DNA of 64,000 nt, from contig JAMXBB010000004.1 in the NCBI GenBank assembly GCA_024138015.1, forward strand, positions 11,209,711 through 11,273,710, in the 5' to 3' direction. The notes under the pieces were generated by a model. It saw only the letters and a list, made by a program, of their open reading frames with translations, was not told the DNA's origin and searched no databases. Numbering within the stretch: the first letter of the stretch is position 1; each line of letters begins with the position of its first letter. Made by a program: the position numbers and the translations under genes. The stretch comes from Lumnitzera littorea (taxonomy: Eukaryota > Streptophyta > Magnoliopsida > Myrtales > Combretaceae). Of the stretch, positions 32,683 to 45,656 are shown piece after piece.

Positions 32683-35600
32683 TTATCTACCTTCAACAAT
32701 TGAAATTGATAAATCATTAGTACCATTAGAGCACTTCAATGCCTGATTGCCTGTTGAAGCTACATCGTTTTCATTTCTTCCAATACAAAATGCCGGTTGC
32801 TTCGGTTGAGGAAGCGACAGGTTTTCATTTGTAAGCATGGAAACAATCCCAGACATGGTGGGTCTGTCCGCAGCACACTCTTGCACACATAGAAGGCCAA
32901 CATGGATGCATCTCACCATCAGCTCATTTTCATGGCTTAGGGCGGCAATCGATTCATCAACCAGCTCGAGACTGCTTCCACTCCTCCATAACTTCCATGC
33001 CTGCAGAGCGTTTTATTTGTGATTAGAAGGATGACTGGAAGCTGCAGGCATGAATATTTGTGTTAACCGGTTACTTACATGCTCAATAATGCTTAAAGCG
33101 CTCGATAGACTCGCAAAATCTCTGTTCCTCTTGCCACTTACAATCTCAAGCACCAGAACTCCGAAACTGTAAACATCGGACTTCACTGAGAAAATCCCAT
33201 TCATAGCATATTCGGGCGACATGTAACCACTGCACAAAACATCAGTGGCATGTAATAATTCATTTTAACTGGATTTACAACAAGAAAGGCTTAGAATATG
33301 ATTAGCTCTAGAGTACAAGATTCGGTTACTTACTATGTACCAACAACTCGGTTAGTATTTGCTTCGGATTCGTTTTGTCCGAATATTCTTGCCATGCCAA
33401 AGTCTGATATTTTTGGGTTCATATCGCTGTCAAGTAAAATGTTACTTGCCTTTAGATCTCTGTGGATTACTCTCAATCTGGAATATTTATGCAGATAGAG
33501 GAGCCCTTGTGCAATCCCTTCTATGATGTTGAAGCGCGTTTTCCAATTCAATTGAACCCTTCTTTTGGGATCTATGACCATGCAAATATTAGAAATGAAA
33601 ATGATTCAAATTCAAATATGTTTCAAACAATATAGAAAGATTGAATGCAACTTGCACCAACCCAAGGATCCTATGAATTTTTAAAATTATACAGTTATCC
33701 CTTATCATGTGAGTCATATTAGAGAGTTTCTACGGTCTCGTTCATGGTTTTGACAGAGTCGATCTTGCCCTCCATTTGACATTTGATTTAATATCAATTA
33801 AATTTAAACTATTGAAAACATCATCAATTCAATAGTTAATTAATATGAAATCAAAGGTTAAATATAAGGTGATACCGATCTAATAAAAAATATGAACAGA
33901 ATCATAAAAATATCCTTATATGCTATGACATAGCTACTATATTGATACAAAACTTAAAAAGGTTGCACGCAAATGATGTTGAATACCTTTTTGATACAAT
34001 TTTTCCATACCATGTGGATATAATTTCATATTGCATATAATTTCTTGAATCAATATTCATTTTTGGAATAATTTAGGTTGACGACCATCAAAATAATAGT
34101 CATGTCATAACTAACAATTGTAGAACTTGTAATTGACATGGAAAGGTTACAACTAATTTTAAAGTGTTGGGCTGCTTTAATAAATTTAGAAGTTCATAAT
34201 ACTAGTTGGTGTAATTTCCCCCTAGTAGGAATGTGAACTTACCGAAAAGAAAGTAGTCTAAGCTTTTGTTTGGCATGAATTCATAAACAAGCATTTTTTC
34301 CTCTCCATGGATACAGTAGCCCAAAAGTCTGACCAAATTTGTATGTTGTAGTTCAGCAATTAACTTGATCTCGTTTTTGAACTCTACCAAGCCTTGTCCC
34401 GAGCTTGTTGAAAGCCTCTTCACTGCTATTTGTTGTCCATCAGGCAGTATTCCCTGAAAAAAGATGATTTTAATGTAAAATACTAAAATCATACTCGCAC
34501 AATAGTCGCAGTAGATATTACCTTATAAACAGGTCCGAATCCCCCTTTGCCAAGCTTGTTCTCAGATGCGAAATTGTTGGAAGCCATCATTATATCAAGA
34601 AAATCAAATAAGGCCAACTCTTGGCCGCTATTTTCTCCACCCATATACTTTTTCGCATTGAACTTAACTTGAGATTTTAATGAGTGGACCGATTTGTCTG
34701 GCCATATCCCTGGCTTCCCAGAAAATTTTCTGGCGTTAAATTCAAATACCTAGTGGTAAATAGGGAAGCGGTAAAAACACTACAAGAAGCCATAATTTTA
34801 CTACTATTTTCACTTTCAGGACATGTATTTCGCATATTCTTTTTTGTAGCCTATGTTTTGTAAGATGAGTGAAAAGACAAAATCTATATCCATTTAAAAA
34901 AGCTGCTAAAGTTGAGAGTAGCATCCAAACAAATCACATGTTTGACACATGGCTTCTAAACAATGTCACGTTTGATATTTTTATTTCATTTTTTCAGTGG
35001 ATGCCATGTGACAATATTTGGATGCCACATTAGCATTTTTAACAGTCTTCTATGGAGGTGAATAAATATGCTTTTCGAATCAGTTTTTTTGAAAACATTG
35101 ATTCCAAAATGGAAAATGCAAAACACAAGTTCTGAAAGGGAAATTTGATAAAAATATATGCCCTTATATTGCAATTATCTTGATCAAAATGATGATATTA
35201 AGGTCATTATCCGCTTTCACCTCCTTTACGCTTGATCTTCTGCTTTCTTCTTACTATATATAAACATACAAACGTCACTAGTAGACCAAGTCCCAATGCT
35301 GTAGAAAACGAAAACCACCACTTGCTTATGATACCATGGCGGTGCATCTTCGTGCTTATAATACCATGGTGATTCGTCTTAGCCTTCCCTCTTGTGGAAA
35401 TTCCACCTATGATCCGCTTATACCAGTTCAATAAGATATAGATTCAAAAGTTTTATAACATATAAAAGAAGCCATTGCATAAGAAAATATAGTTGTCTCA
35501 TATATCTAAAACTTGCATGAAACAAAAACATGAGCAAAGGATAAATTATGAATACACCGTCAAATGATTGCTTAGCTATACACATACTTCCTAAGCTTTC

Positions 35601-37114
35601 AAGCCTGTATTAAGTATTTACCTCTTTATAACGTTCAAAAATATGAACATACCTTCTAAATTGTAGCTTAAACTGCTAAAATTGTTGCTAAAAGACCTAT
35701 GTGGCAATTATTCTAGGGATTTAGAGATAGTGATTTTCAATTGTTTGAGGGTGTTTTAGCAATGTGCTCCAAAGTAAATTCATACTACTACTTATGAGTA
35801 ACTTTTCACAACCAATACAGCATCACGCAATTGTAATGACATGCCTAAAAAGTTGTGGCATGCATGCATACCAAGAATGTAATCCCACAAGAGTATATGA
35901 CTAAATAACTAACCTGTGCTTCCATTGTTTTCTCTTGTAAGAATGTAAAGGTATTCATATTTATGATTTGCCTCAAAGCTTGATAAACTACTCCAAAATT
36001 GGCATCCTGATCCACCCTCAGACAACGATTTATATGCAACACAAGAGCAATTGTTCCAACACAACGCATGACAATCGCTGAGTGCCAAATCCAAGTTAGG
36101 ATCTATGTAATTGTCTGTTAATGAAGGAGGGATATATCCTTTCGTCTGAACAAACATGTCAAAGTTATTCCTGCATCTTGATTGCTTTTCACTAAAGCAA
36201 ACTGCAGATAGATTAGTTAAACTATGCTTGCATGGACCTACAACGATAGATGTCTGGTTGCCGGTTGATTTCCTCCATGTAAACTGCCTGATATCTCCAT
36301 GTAAATTCAGTTCCCACCTTGATACGGTAGAATTGATTCTTGGAAAAAATGTGAAGTACTTCTCTTCCTCATTTTTCACAAACATGTACTCATAATCTTC
36401 CGCGCTTTCTGTAAGTTGCGGTTCATTTGCGAAAGTGCCATTTCTCCACACACCACTAGTCCAATAAGTTTCGTTGTGCCGCCAAACAATGATTTGATCG
36501 GTTCCATTAGGATCTAGGCCTACTCTGAATGCCCCCGGTGCAGGTACCTTTTTACCTGTCCATGAGGAAAGTGACCAAGTATGCCCGGATTTTAGGTTCA
36601 TACCTAGTTTCATCCCTGGAAGCAATGAGTTTGTGGGATAATCAAAACTCTGCCACAGAATAGACCCTACCTTTCCATCAGGATTCACCTTTCTTAAGAC
36701 AAAACTCCCCGAGTCAAGTAATGTTGCAATTACATTTTGTATTGGGAACATTTCTTTGTTTGTGCTTAGTACAATTTCTTGGCTTCCTTTATATGTGATC
36801 TTCAAGTTTCCATTGTTGTCTATTTCTAGAGCTCCAGAAGTGTCAGGAATTGGGCTTTTCCTGTTGCCTACCCATACTGAGTAATATGGAAGTTCCTCAA
36901 ACCATATTCCCAAATACCGAGGACCAGAAAACCCAATATCTGTTGATGTTGGGTTCGGGCTGAAGAATCCTAATCTGAACCTACCATTGGAGGATACTAG
37001 ATGATCCCAGTCCAGAAGTCGTTCCCCTTGCTTCAACGTATCACTTCTAGCATATGAAAAATAACATTGGTCTAAAGAAATGAGAATTAGAAAACCAAAG
37101 CTTCTATAATCCAT
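32683..37114 (-). CDS. G-type lectin S-receptor-like serine/threonine kinase (CES101-like), 7 exons
   Basis: Single-pass plasma-membrane receptor kinase. Exons on the minus strand: 37114-35914, 35406-35221, 34697-34522, 34453-34243, 33571-33334, 33229-33079, 33000-32683. All introns are GT-AG, phases agree, and the sum is 2481 nt or 826 residues, the usual family length. Order: signal peptide (about 1-24), B-lectin (SDTLKQG...GFFSP), S-locus glycoprotein part, PAN-like cysteines (CHALCWNNCSCVAY, about 370-385), one membrane segment (about 430-452), kinase. Kinase marks: LGKGGFGPV (about 511), IAVKRL lysine (about 533), HRDLKASN (about 630), DFG (about 648), SPEYAM, and the S-domain kinase tail. 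All catalytic residues are present, so it should be an active RD kinase; the ligand is unknown. An in-frame ATG at 37180 would add 22 residues. The exon 3 acceptor has a weak pyrimidine tract and is the least certain junction. It resembles the Arabidopsis CES101/At1g67520 group. Confidence 0.9.
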
Positions 37115-37180
37115 TATGTACTTGTATGTGATAGTGTAATGTTGAAGAGTGTAAGTGCTTAAAAGGAATACGAACAACAT

Positions 37181-40100
37181 GCTTCTTCATGAATTTAAGG
37201 TCCTGAAAGTTTGTACGTGTTTCCAAGGGTTCATTCAATGTCAACATTTACTTTGAATTGCAAATGATGTCCTACGCCACCGCCATGATTGGTGCAAGAA
37301 GAGTATGTGCGAGGTTGAACAAGGAAATTTCTCACTCCGACAATTCTAGTTACCAAGACAATTGTTTTCTAACTTATGTCTCAATGAACTGGGTGTATCT
37401 GATTCACACAAAACGTTTTATATGTTATTTGAAAAAAAAAAAAAATACTTTCATAGAGTATTTGATAAATTAGAAGTAAAACCACACATCATTCTCATAA
37501 AGATCTATCCACTAGCCTTAAAAAAACACTAACTATTTTTGCCTAACTATATTTTTTTCTCATTTTAATCAATTATAGGTTTATGTTTTATTTTGAAAAA
37601 TCCATTCTAAGCACGCACAGGGCAAGTTTATAGTCCAATTATTATTTTAAAAGAAATAACTAATACTAATCTATCGGTATATGAGATCTACACCTTATCT
37701 TGGTAATAGAAAATTTATAAAATCAAGTGTGAGGAATTTTCCATGAACAGTGTTCCTTTCCATGTTGATGTACAAACTTTGTTTTCTATAAATAAAAATC
37801 GGAAAAAAAAATTAAAAAAAAAAGGAAAATGGGGGAAAAAGAAATAAAAATTATTTCCATCTACCAATAAGGATGGTTTGCAAACAACTAATTGAATGAG
37901 GGGATGGTCGGCACTGTTATTATTATTTTTCTATTTTCTGATTTTCCTTTTTTAAATTTCTGTTAATATTTAATTATTTATTAATACAAATATTCATAAA
38001 TTTGTAATAAAAGTTGGTAAATTTCCTATATCGATTTTTCCTAAAGTATAATAAAAAAAAAATCATCTAAAATTTTTTTCAAAGAATCTATTTAATACTG
38101 TATCATAAAATATCTTAAACGGTCATGTAATATTGTAAGGTATTTCCTAAGTTTGTAACATTTTATACTTTTGTCAACTATTCACGATAATTTAACTCAA
38201 TGAAGTGTAAACTATCTTTCCAAGTTCATTAATTGGTTGTAATACTTGAACATCATAATTTTTTATTATTATTATAATAAAGGATGGAAGATTCTAATCT
38301 GATTCATCTCACTTAAGAGAGTAATATTTATGTCATTAGGTTATAAAATTATTAGCAATCTACAATCATGAATTATCTTAAGTATTTGGTCTTAACATGG
38401 AAATTTCTTCCACTATCACTTTCCATCGTACTTTTAACTTTTTTGGCCTTTGAAAAGTTTTGCATAAACCGATCAGATTTTTTCTACACGGCCATCAGCA
38501 GTTTCCAAAGTTAATCAATTACATAAAGCCAAGAGATCAAGACTTCTTTGATGAGAAAAAACGCCCTATCCACTGAACCGCGTAAAAGACGAGATTTTCT
38601 CCTCATATTTTTGCACGAGACTTGATGGTTCCTCTCCAACTAATAATATTAGCAACAAGGACTTCCCAAATTGATTAAACTACAATTTTTTTCTTCAAGC
38701 TTTAAGCAAAAGCTAGCGGGTCTTTTTTATTTTCTTTTTTTTTTTTTCATTATATATGTAACTAGTAAGATTCTACTAGTAGAGTAGAGTAGTTGGGTTT
38801 TACACAAGAGAATAGAAATCCTACAAAATAAAGTTTAGTAAGGGATACTTAAAGGTTATCTGGTTTGGCCACTCTAATACTTAAGTTAATATTCATGTAG
38901 TAAAAAAGTAAGTAAGAAAGTTTAGAGTATGCAAAGGAGGCTTAGTATGCAAAAAGTTAAGATAATCTACCGTTAGAGCACTTGGAGCTATTTATAGAAG
39001 AGGGCCGCCATGAATCTTAGAGCATGTTTGATATATTGGCACATTTGCATGGTCAGAATAGTGGAAACTTTGGAATCATAGCGACATGGTTGTTGATTGG
39101 ATCTTCGAGTCTTATCCATTTGTCTTATGATCACTATGATTGTCCTGTTATTAGTTCAGTCCCAAGTGGATGTCAACCCTTTGTATAGAGAGTTCTCAAG
39201 CATGTCGGCCACAAAGTAGATTAGGTCGAGCACCCATCAGCTCATTAGTAGTAAGCTTAATCAAGTCGACCTAAGATCTAAATAGGCCAGTGTGGACTCA
39301 AGGAACCCATGTATAAAATTCCTTATCAACAATAGAGATAAACAAATAGAACTAATATAACATTGGAAGCTAAAAAATGAGATGGAGATTAAGATTTTGT
39401 AGCCCAGTGAAGACGAGGGAGATGACATGTTGAATGTCTATTTGAGTAAAAGAGTTACTAATAGACATGCAGTAGAAGAATTGAAACTTATGGGATTTAC
39501 TTAGGCTTTGGATAGTAAGTTGGACAATTATGATAGGCCGAACTAGCCTAGGAATGTTGGGCCCAAAAATTAAAAAGAATAAGGCCAGACACTAAGCTAC
39601 GAATATTAGTATATTCTATATGCATATTACACATATTATAGCACTAGCCTGTGTCAACCTACGCCATCGTAATCCGACTTGTTCAACCCTTATTGATCAA
39701 CCTCCTAAGTTGGGCCTGACAATCAACTTGCTTACTCGATCAAGTTTACCTTTCAGCTTGGAGCTCGATCAAATATAGCTTTCTCTTTTCTATTAGAGAT
39801 GTTGTTAGTGCTATATCGACGCGTAGCCCAAATATTTAATAAGTGCATGTGCATTTATTTTCTTTACGTTTTTACACTTTAGGGATGATACTAGGACATG
39901 TAATTTTATCCTTTTTGAGTGTACTATTTCGTTCTCTTTTATTTTATGATTTAACTTACTATAGTAGTCCTTTCACTTGTACAATTGAAGTTATCCTCTC
40001 ATTAATAATAAAAGAAAAAATCCTTTTTTATTCTCTTTTTCTTTTCTTTTGCAAGTTTGGCTCACAAGTTATAGTTCTCTTATCAACCTTTTAACTAAGT

Positions 40101-41459
40101 TGTAGTTAGCAATCTTAATTTTCTTCTTGGTGAGCAACATCCAAGTAGAGATTAGGTCACGATTTGTTTTATTAGCTAAAACCCCCAACCTAAAGCCCTT
40201 TATTTTCTTTTATATCTATAAGGATCCACCTCATTTTGTGAGATTGATGTCCAAGTGATTCCTTACTCTTAGGCACATCACATGTAACCGCATTTAATGG
40301 TGATAAGTTACTTACAATCTACATGGATATAATATAATGTTATCTTTTCCTTGTAAATGGTTGAATTAAAGCTAATCAATTGATAATTTCTAATAGGAGA
40401 ATATTATTGTAGCTTAGTAGTATCATCATTGATTTTTTATTGATAAAATTTAGAATTCCAATCTTCCTCTCTCATAATTGGCCGAAAAAAGAAAAAAGAA
40501 AAAAGTAAAAGAGCTTCCTAATAGGTGGTGTTCACAGAACTTCAGTTTATGAACTTTCCACCCGATCATCTCCCACTTACCAATGACATGCCTTTATCAT
40601 CCATATGCGTAGGTCACAAATGCCATACATTCTCCATGTCTTCAACTGCATGAAAGATGCTAGAATTATTGCTCAAGTGATAGTGAATCACTACAAATCA
40701 ATAAAAATTACCAACCTTAAAGTATTATAAAAACCACCCCGTACTATTTACGGTAAAACCATCGGTGAAGTAAATTTCCAATAAAGATTAATACAATTTC
40801 AATTTATTTTTGCTATTAATGTTGATATATTGCATATTTTATTTAGGAAAAATTGCATATTTTATTTAGGAAAAATTGCATACTCCAGTTCTAATATTTT
40901 CCTTGTCTGCTTTTTTGCGATCTTTGGATAAGTGTAGGATAATGGAAATGGAAATAATTGTTAGGCTTAAAAGATGAGTGAAAATTTATTGGAAAAAGGA
41001 TGAAAATAAATGCAAACATTTCAATTTAAATGTAAAATCTGTTTCTTCTTAAAATTGGAGAGACAAGGATAGAAATAGATTAAAATAAGATGACCATTAT
41101 AAAATTACCATTTAAAATAATGTTCATCAGAATAAATTAAAGTAATTTTTTAAATGCAAACTTCATTTTACCTCATTTTTTTTTAAAAAAAAAAAAACCA
41201 ATCAGATAAGGGATATCAAAATATTTCTCTCTGTTTCATCGTGTTTCTCAAATTCTCGAAACACAAATAAAAAGTTTGGATTATTTTCGTTTTCATTCGT
41301 TTCATTTCCTTCCCACGCATTTGCATCCATTTTTATTCTATCAAAAGTAAGCCAGACAGTTCATGTTTTTGTTTCGTTTTAGCGAAGGGATCATGATATT
41401 TTGTATGTGGTAAATTGCACAAAAACAAGGGGAATATTAATTCATCAGCATGCAGAGAG
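37181..41459. other. intergenic upstream of the kinase gene, with repeat debris
   Basis: The first few hundred bases are the probable kinase promoter; a W-box core (TTGAC, on the minus strand near 37240) lies about 130 bases upstream of the ATG. A stretch at about 38760-39345 has LTR-like traits (a GAGCTATTTATAGAAGAGG block near 38986, and CAACA near 39330) but no pair or duplication was found. A 23-base unit is present twice in tandem at 40830-40875. No further gene was seen. Confidence 0.5.
40830..40875. repeat. two-copy 23-base tandem repeat
   Basis: Two identical 23-base units (40830-40852 and 40853-40875), beginning TTGCATATTTTATTTAGG. A third partial start (TTGCATA) follows. Confidence 0.9.
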
Positions 41460-41950
41460 TGCCTTTTTCTGCCATGAACACGTGTCAATGCCTGCGGCTT
41501 GTCTTCATTCTTGGCTACTGCATGCCCCATAGTAACCAATGGAGCCACTCTTAACTCTGGCTCGATCATTACCCCATGTTCAAGTGCTTCGTGGTGAAGT
41601 ACCTTAATAAATTGAATACATGTGTTTTTGAAACGTATCGATTGCCCTTTGGCTCCATTTGTCTATACTACTTTTCTAGATCCCAGTACAAGATACATAA
41701 TACTACAGTTTCATCACTTAATGATAACAATTAGCGTATGTTAGATGCATATATGATAATTTTGTGATGTTAGTTGCATATATGATAATTTTGTGAAGGT
41801 AATGTGTCTAGCAATGATTTTCTCATACCAAAATTAATTTGGTCATTAATTTTTCATTTATTTAAACATATCTTTATTCCAAATTTTTCATATATAAATT
41901 TATTGAGAAAAAAATTAAAAATCGACTTAAATTATTGATTGTATATAGAC
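41460..41950. repeat. left copy of a duplicated segment flanking the Tat-type element
   Basis: About 220 bases (41485-41700) align with 60575-60785, sharing TCTTCATTCT, AACCAATGG/ATCAATGG, ATGTTC, GTACCTTA and CACTTGTCTAT-like blocks. Weaker similarity continues to about 41950. The segment is richer in G and C than its surroundings. The minus strand is open from 41569 to 41333 (78 codons) but the frame is not kept in the right copy. Function unknown; it may be a fragment of a former gene. Confidence 0.6.
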
Positions 41951-42033
41951 ATATTTAAGTCTAAAAAAGATACGGTTTTCTCATATAAAACTCCTAAAAA
42001 TAAATAGTTTATTATTTAAAAATAAATAAATAG

Positions 42034-44407
42034 TGTTATAGACACTCAATTTTTGCTCATATTTTATTTATTTATTTATTTTAAAAAGATCCTAATTCAA
42101 AAGTACAAAAAGAAAAACACAAAAAAATAGAAAAAAAGTGAAAAATAGAAAAAACATAGGAAAAATAGATTTTTTAGGTCCTTAGCCTGTTGGGTGACAT
42201 AGACTAGGTGATTCACTTTTAGGGTTGAGTCACGTCTATTGGGCTTCATTGTAGAAATTATTATTTCATTTTATTTTTATTTAAAACATATGGATACATG
42301 ACTTAGCCATTTAGGACTTAATCTTAACCTCGAATTAAGTTTAGTATTTTGTTTATTTATTTTCTTCCTTTTTTCTTTCCTTTTTTGTTAAAGAAAAAAA
42401 AAAGGGCTAAAAGGATCGAATCAGGTCTTAAACTTAGTCAATGTGATTTGGAAATAGGGTCAAAGGCCCTATTTGAGCTTTGGAACCTACGCAAGAGCAA
42501 GCGCTTTGCGCTTGTTTTTCTCTTGCCTGCACTTGTTAGTTAGGTATATACCCACTTACCAAGCACGTACTTGGCTATTTTTTCTTTTTTTCTTTCCACC
42601 ATCTTCTCTCAAATTCTCGCCTTTTCCTAACAAAGAACAAGCATAGTGGCCCATGTTCAAGCTACTCTTCCACTTTGATTCCACTCAAATTAATAGCAAA
42701 ATCATATAGTAGACATAGCCTACTATAAATTAAATCCCAAAACATGTCCAAATTCAACCATTTAAGGGGTCAAAATGTGGGTTGAAAATCAAGAAAAGCT
42801 CGCAAACCTAAATTTTCCTTTACCTCCCTTTTGTATTGTTCAAGCTCATTTAATGAAATTCGAAACTTCTAAATAGAATTTTAAGCATAAATGATTGTCC
42901 AAGGATGACATTTGATTAGTAATTTCAATTGAAATCAAGGAAAATCAGATCAAATAGTGAGACCCATTAATTTTCAATTTCGAATTAATGGTGATTTTGG
43001 ACTTTCCTAAACTTCTTTAAGCTATAAATAGTATAAAAAGGTCTTAGGGATCACATTTCAATGGCAAGCAAGCTTCTAAACACCTCTTACATGCAATAAT
43101 CGAAGCTTTCCCTCTTTAGCTTGTGAGTTTCTCTTTCTCTCTCTAAAATCCACTACTTTCAACAGTTTTTGAAGTAAACCAACACCACCAAGAGCTTTAA
43201 TGACCTTGAAAACCCCTAACCGAATACTCCTCTCAACTCCAGTAGTCACCACTTGACCTTGACCACCACTAACACTTGTGGTCGACTTCTAAAACACCAC
43301 CAAACAAGCTCTAAACACCGTAGCATCAATTCTATACTCCTTATTCCCAATAGAATATGCATGAGAATGAAGTTCCCCACATAAAATAAGCCTCAAAAGC
43401 TACTAAATGAAGCCCTTACTCAATCACCACTCTCCTTCTCCTTTTCAACTCAATATCTAGGATGACCTAAGCTAAGCTCTAACCTGACTCATATCCTACT
43501 CTAGCTTTAGTCTAAGTCCAGCCCATCTCGGTTTCTTTTATGGAAAAAAATAATAAATAAATAAACAAACATAATTATAAAAAAGAAGGTCTTTTATCTA
43601 ATATTTTACCCCTCACTTTTATGAATACTTTTTTCTTTCTTTTCTTTTATTATCTCAAAAGTCCTTTTGTTTTAGATATAAGAATAAAAATATTTTATCA
43701 CTAAATTTTTTTTTCAAAAATAAAAAAAAAATGTTTTATCACTTATAAAAATTTCTTCTTTTTTTTCAAATAAATAAAAATAAATGAACCTTTTTCAAGA
43801 TTAGAACTTCTTTTAGAATTTTTCCAAATAAAAATTAGGACCCTCTCCTAGATTTCTTAAATAAAATCAAATTGCTAAAGAACTTAAATCCGACCATTTT
43901 CCAAAATTAAAATCAATTAACAAATTAAAATTTTATGAATGAATTATAGAAACTCTAATCCAAGGGTATGTAGATACTTACGAGGTGATTTAAAATGGAA
44001 AACTCTTTTATTTTTGCTTTTGTAAATAAACTTAATTTCTTAGTTTCTTCTTTCTTTTTGTAAACACATTAATTTTCTTTAATTGTAAATTTAGAATTAG
44101 TAAAGTAGGTATTTAAAAAAATAAAATTAATTTTAGAAAATTAAAAGTGATACTTGATTACGGTTTGATAGGGTAGCCTTTTGATTTAAGATCTTTAGTT
44201 GTAAACTCTTTTTTTTTTTTTTAAGAATTGGTTTTACTGAAGTCCAGTAACTAAGTTTAATTAATCTACTCAATTAGTTATAACTTAATTCTTTTTCCTA
44301 ACTCTGGTTGGATAGCGACTCAAAAAATTTTTCAAAGTTAAAAAGAAAATCAAATTTTTCTTAATTTTTAATTGATGATTTATATTGAATGGGTATAAGG
44401 TTCAATA
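42034..44407 (+). repeat. 5' LTR of the Tat-type element, main part
   Basis: Aligns to 57962-60510 over its whole length, with many substitutions and small gaps. Clear shared blocks include GGTGACATAGACTA, AAATTATTATTTCATTTTA, GAGCTTTGGAACCTAC and AATAAAAATTAGGACCCTCT. It starts TGTTATAGACAC against TGTAGATATCC in the 3' LTR. The last 44 bases of this LTR lie beyond an insertion, at 48020-48063. Confidence 0.85.
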
Positions 44408-45616
44408 CATCACACATTGAATAGGAGAAGTTATAATAGTTTCGTCATATAAACTAACCTAAGATAGAAGTTAACCTCACAACTGTTATCGTATATATAA
44501 TCCACAAAATGTGTACATGACTTAACCAACTTGAAGCATCCATTTTGATACCTATGAATGATCAAACCTATGATATATATTTACAAAATACCTGTTTTGT
44601 ATAACCTATTATCTTATAACACAAAAATATTTACATAAACGTTTCATATATAGAGTTATAATTTACAATTAGAGTTTATCAAAAGTTATAGGTTTAAAAT
44701 CTATTTACAATAAGATAAGAAACTAGTGAACGTCCTAAAAAATTCCTAATCATTTTTATCAAAACTCAAAAGAAAAGTCAATAGCTTAGATTCAGTAGAT
44801 TATTTCTTTTCTCACTTTCCCAACTAACTACATGCTAACTTGGAAATGATGGTATTTGAACATCTTGATCTTCATTCATTACTTACAAAAAAGTTTATGG
44901 GGATGTGAGTACAATTAGCTTAGTAAGTGGGACAGAGTTAAAAGAGTACCATAAAATCACAAATAAAGTTTTTAATTATGATGAAATGCAATGTAATTAA
45001 TTACTTGAAACATCACATAATGTTATGTAATCTATTGTGAAGTTAGAGAAATTACATTCGCTTCAACCTAAATTGAGAAGTTTTACCGCGACTCAAATTA
45101 AACTAAACCCATACTTGTGCAGTGAAAAACACCCTCCTCCCGAGACCTCCCGAGACCTCCTTCGAACTATGGCCCCTACCCTTGCCTTAACCTCTTCACC
45201 TGTCACTTAATTCGACTAAAGATAGAAAAATTATCATTTTAGCTATCCTTATTGAAGAGAGTTAGTATTTAGCTTGATACTCTTAATCGTTTTCCCTAAC
45301 GGGTGCTATGCATATCTAGTTTCATTAGTAGTTAAATTATTATTAGTTTTAATTAAGAGTAATCAAACAATTTCACACAATATAGAAATGATACAATTAT
45401 GCAGAATAGCACACTAAAGAATTCAACTCTTGTCACAACTGAATATTAATTATACGCATGGTACGCGCACAAACAACTAATTATAATCACAAACAGAAGT
45501 ATTATTAAGTCTCCAGATACTTTAATATGGTATCTCAACAAGCGGTAAAGCTACGATTCCAATTTACTTGTCTAGATGCTCACTGTAGAAGACTTATATC
45601 TTCAACGATCTGATCA

Positions 45617-45656
<40 letters not shown>

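Noticed and set aside
34742..34924. Minus frame in intron 2 of the kinase gene as an extra exon
   Set aside because: It is in another frame from the kinase juxtamembrane part. The exon set without it is fully in phase and gives the family's normal length.
35207..35431. Stop codon after the membrane segment taken as a truncation of the kinase
   Set aside because: The stop lies beyond a GT donor at 35220-35219 that joins in phase with the acceptor before 34697, so it is intronic.
38760..39345. LTR-like stretch between the kinase and the Tat-type element
   Set aside because: It has a TATTTATAGAAG-type block and a CAACA end, but no partner, target duplication or coding domain, so it is mentioned only within the intergenic entry.
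45621..45654. TA-rich runs as promoters
   Set aside because: They are simple dinucleotide repeats inside transposon sequence with no gene downstream.
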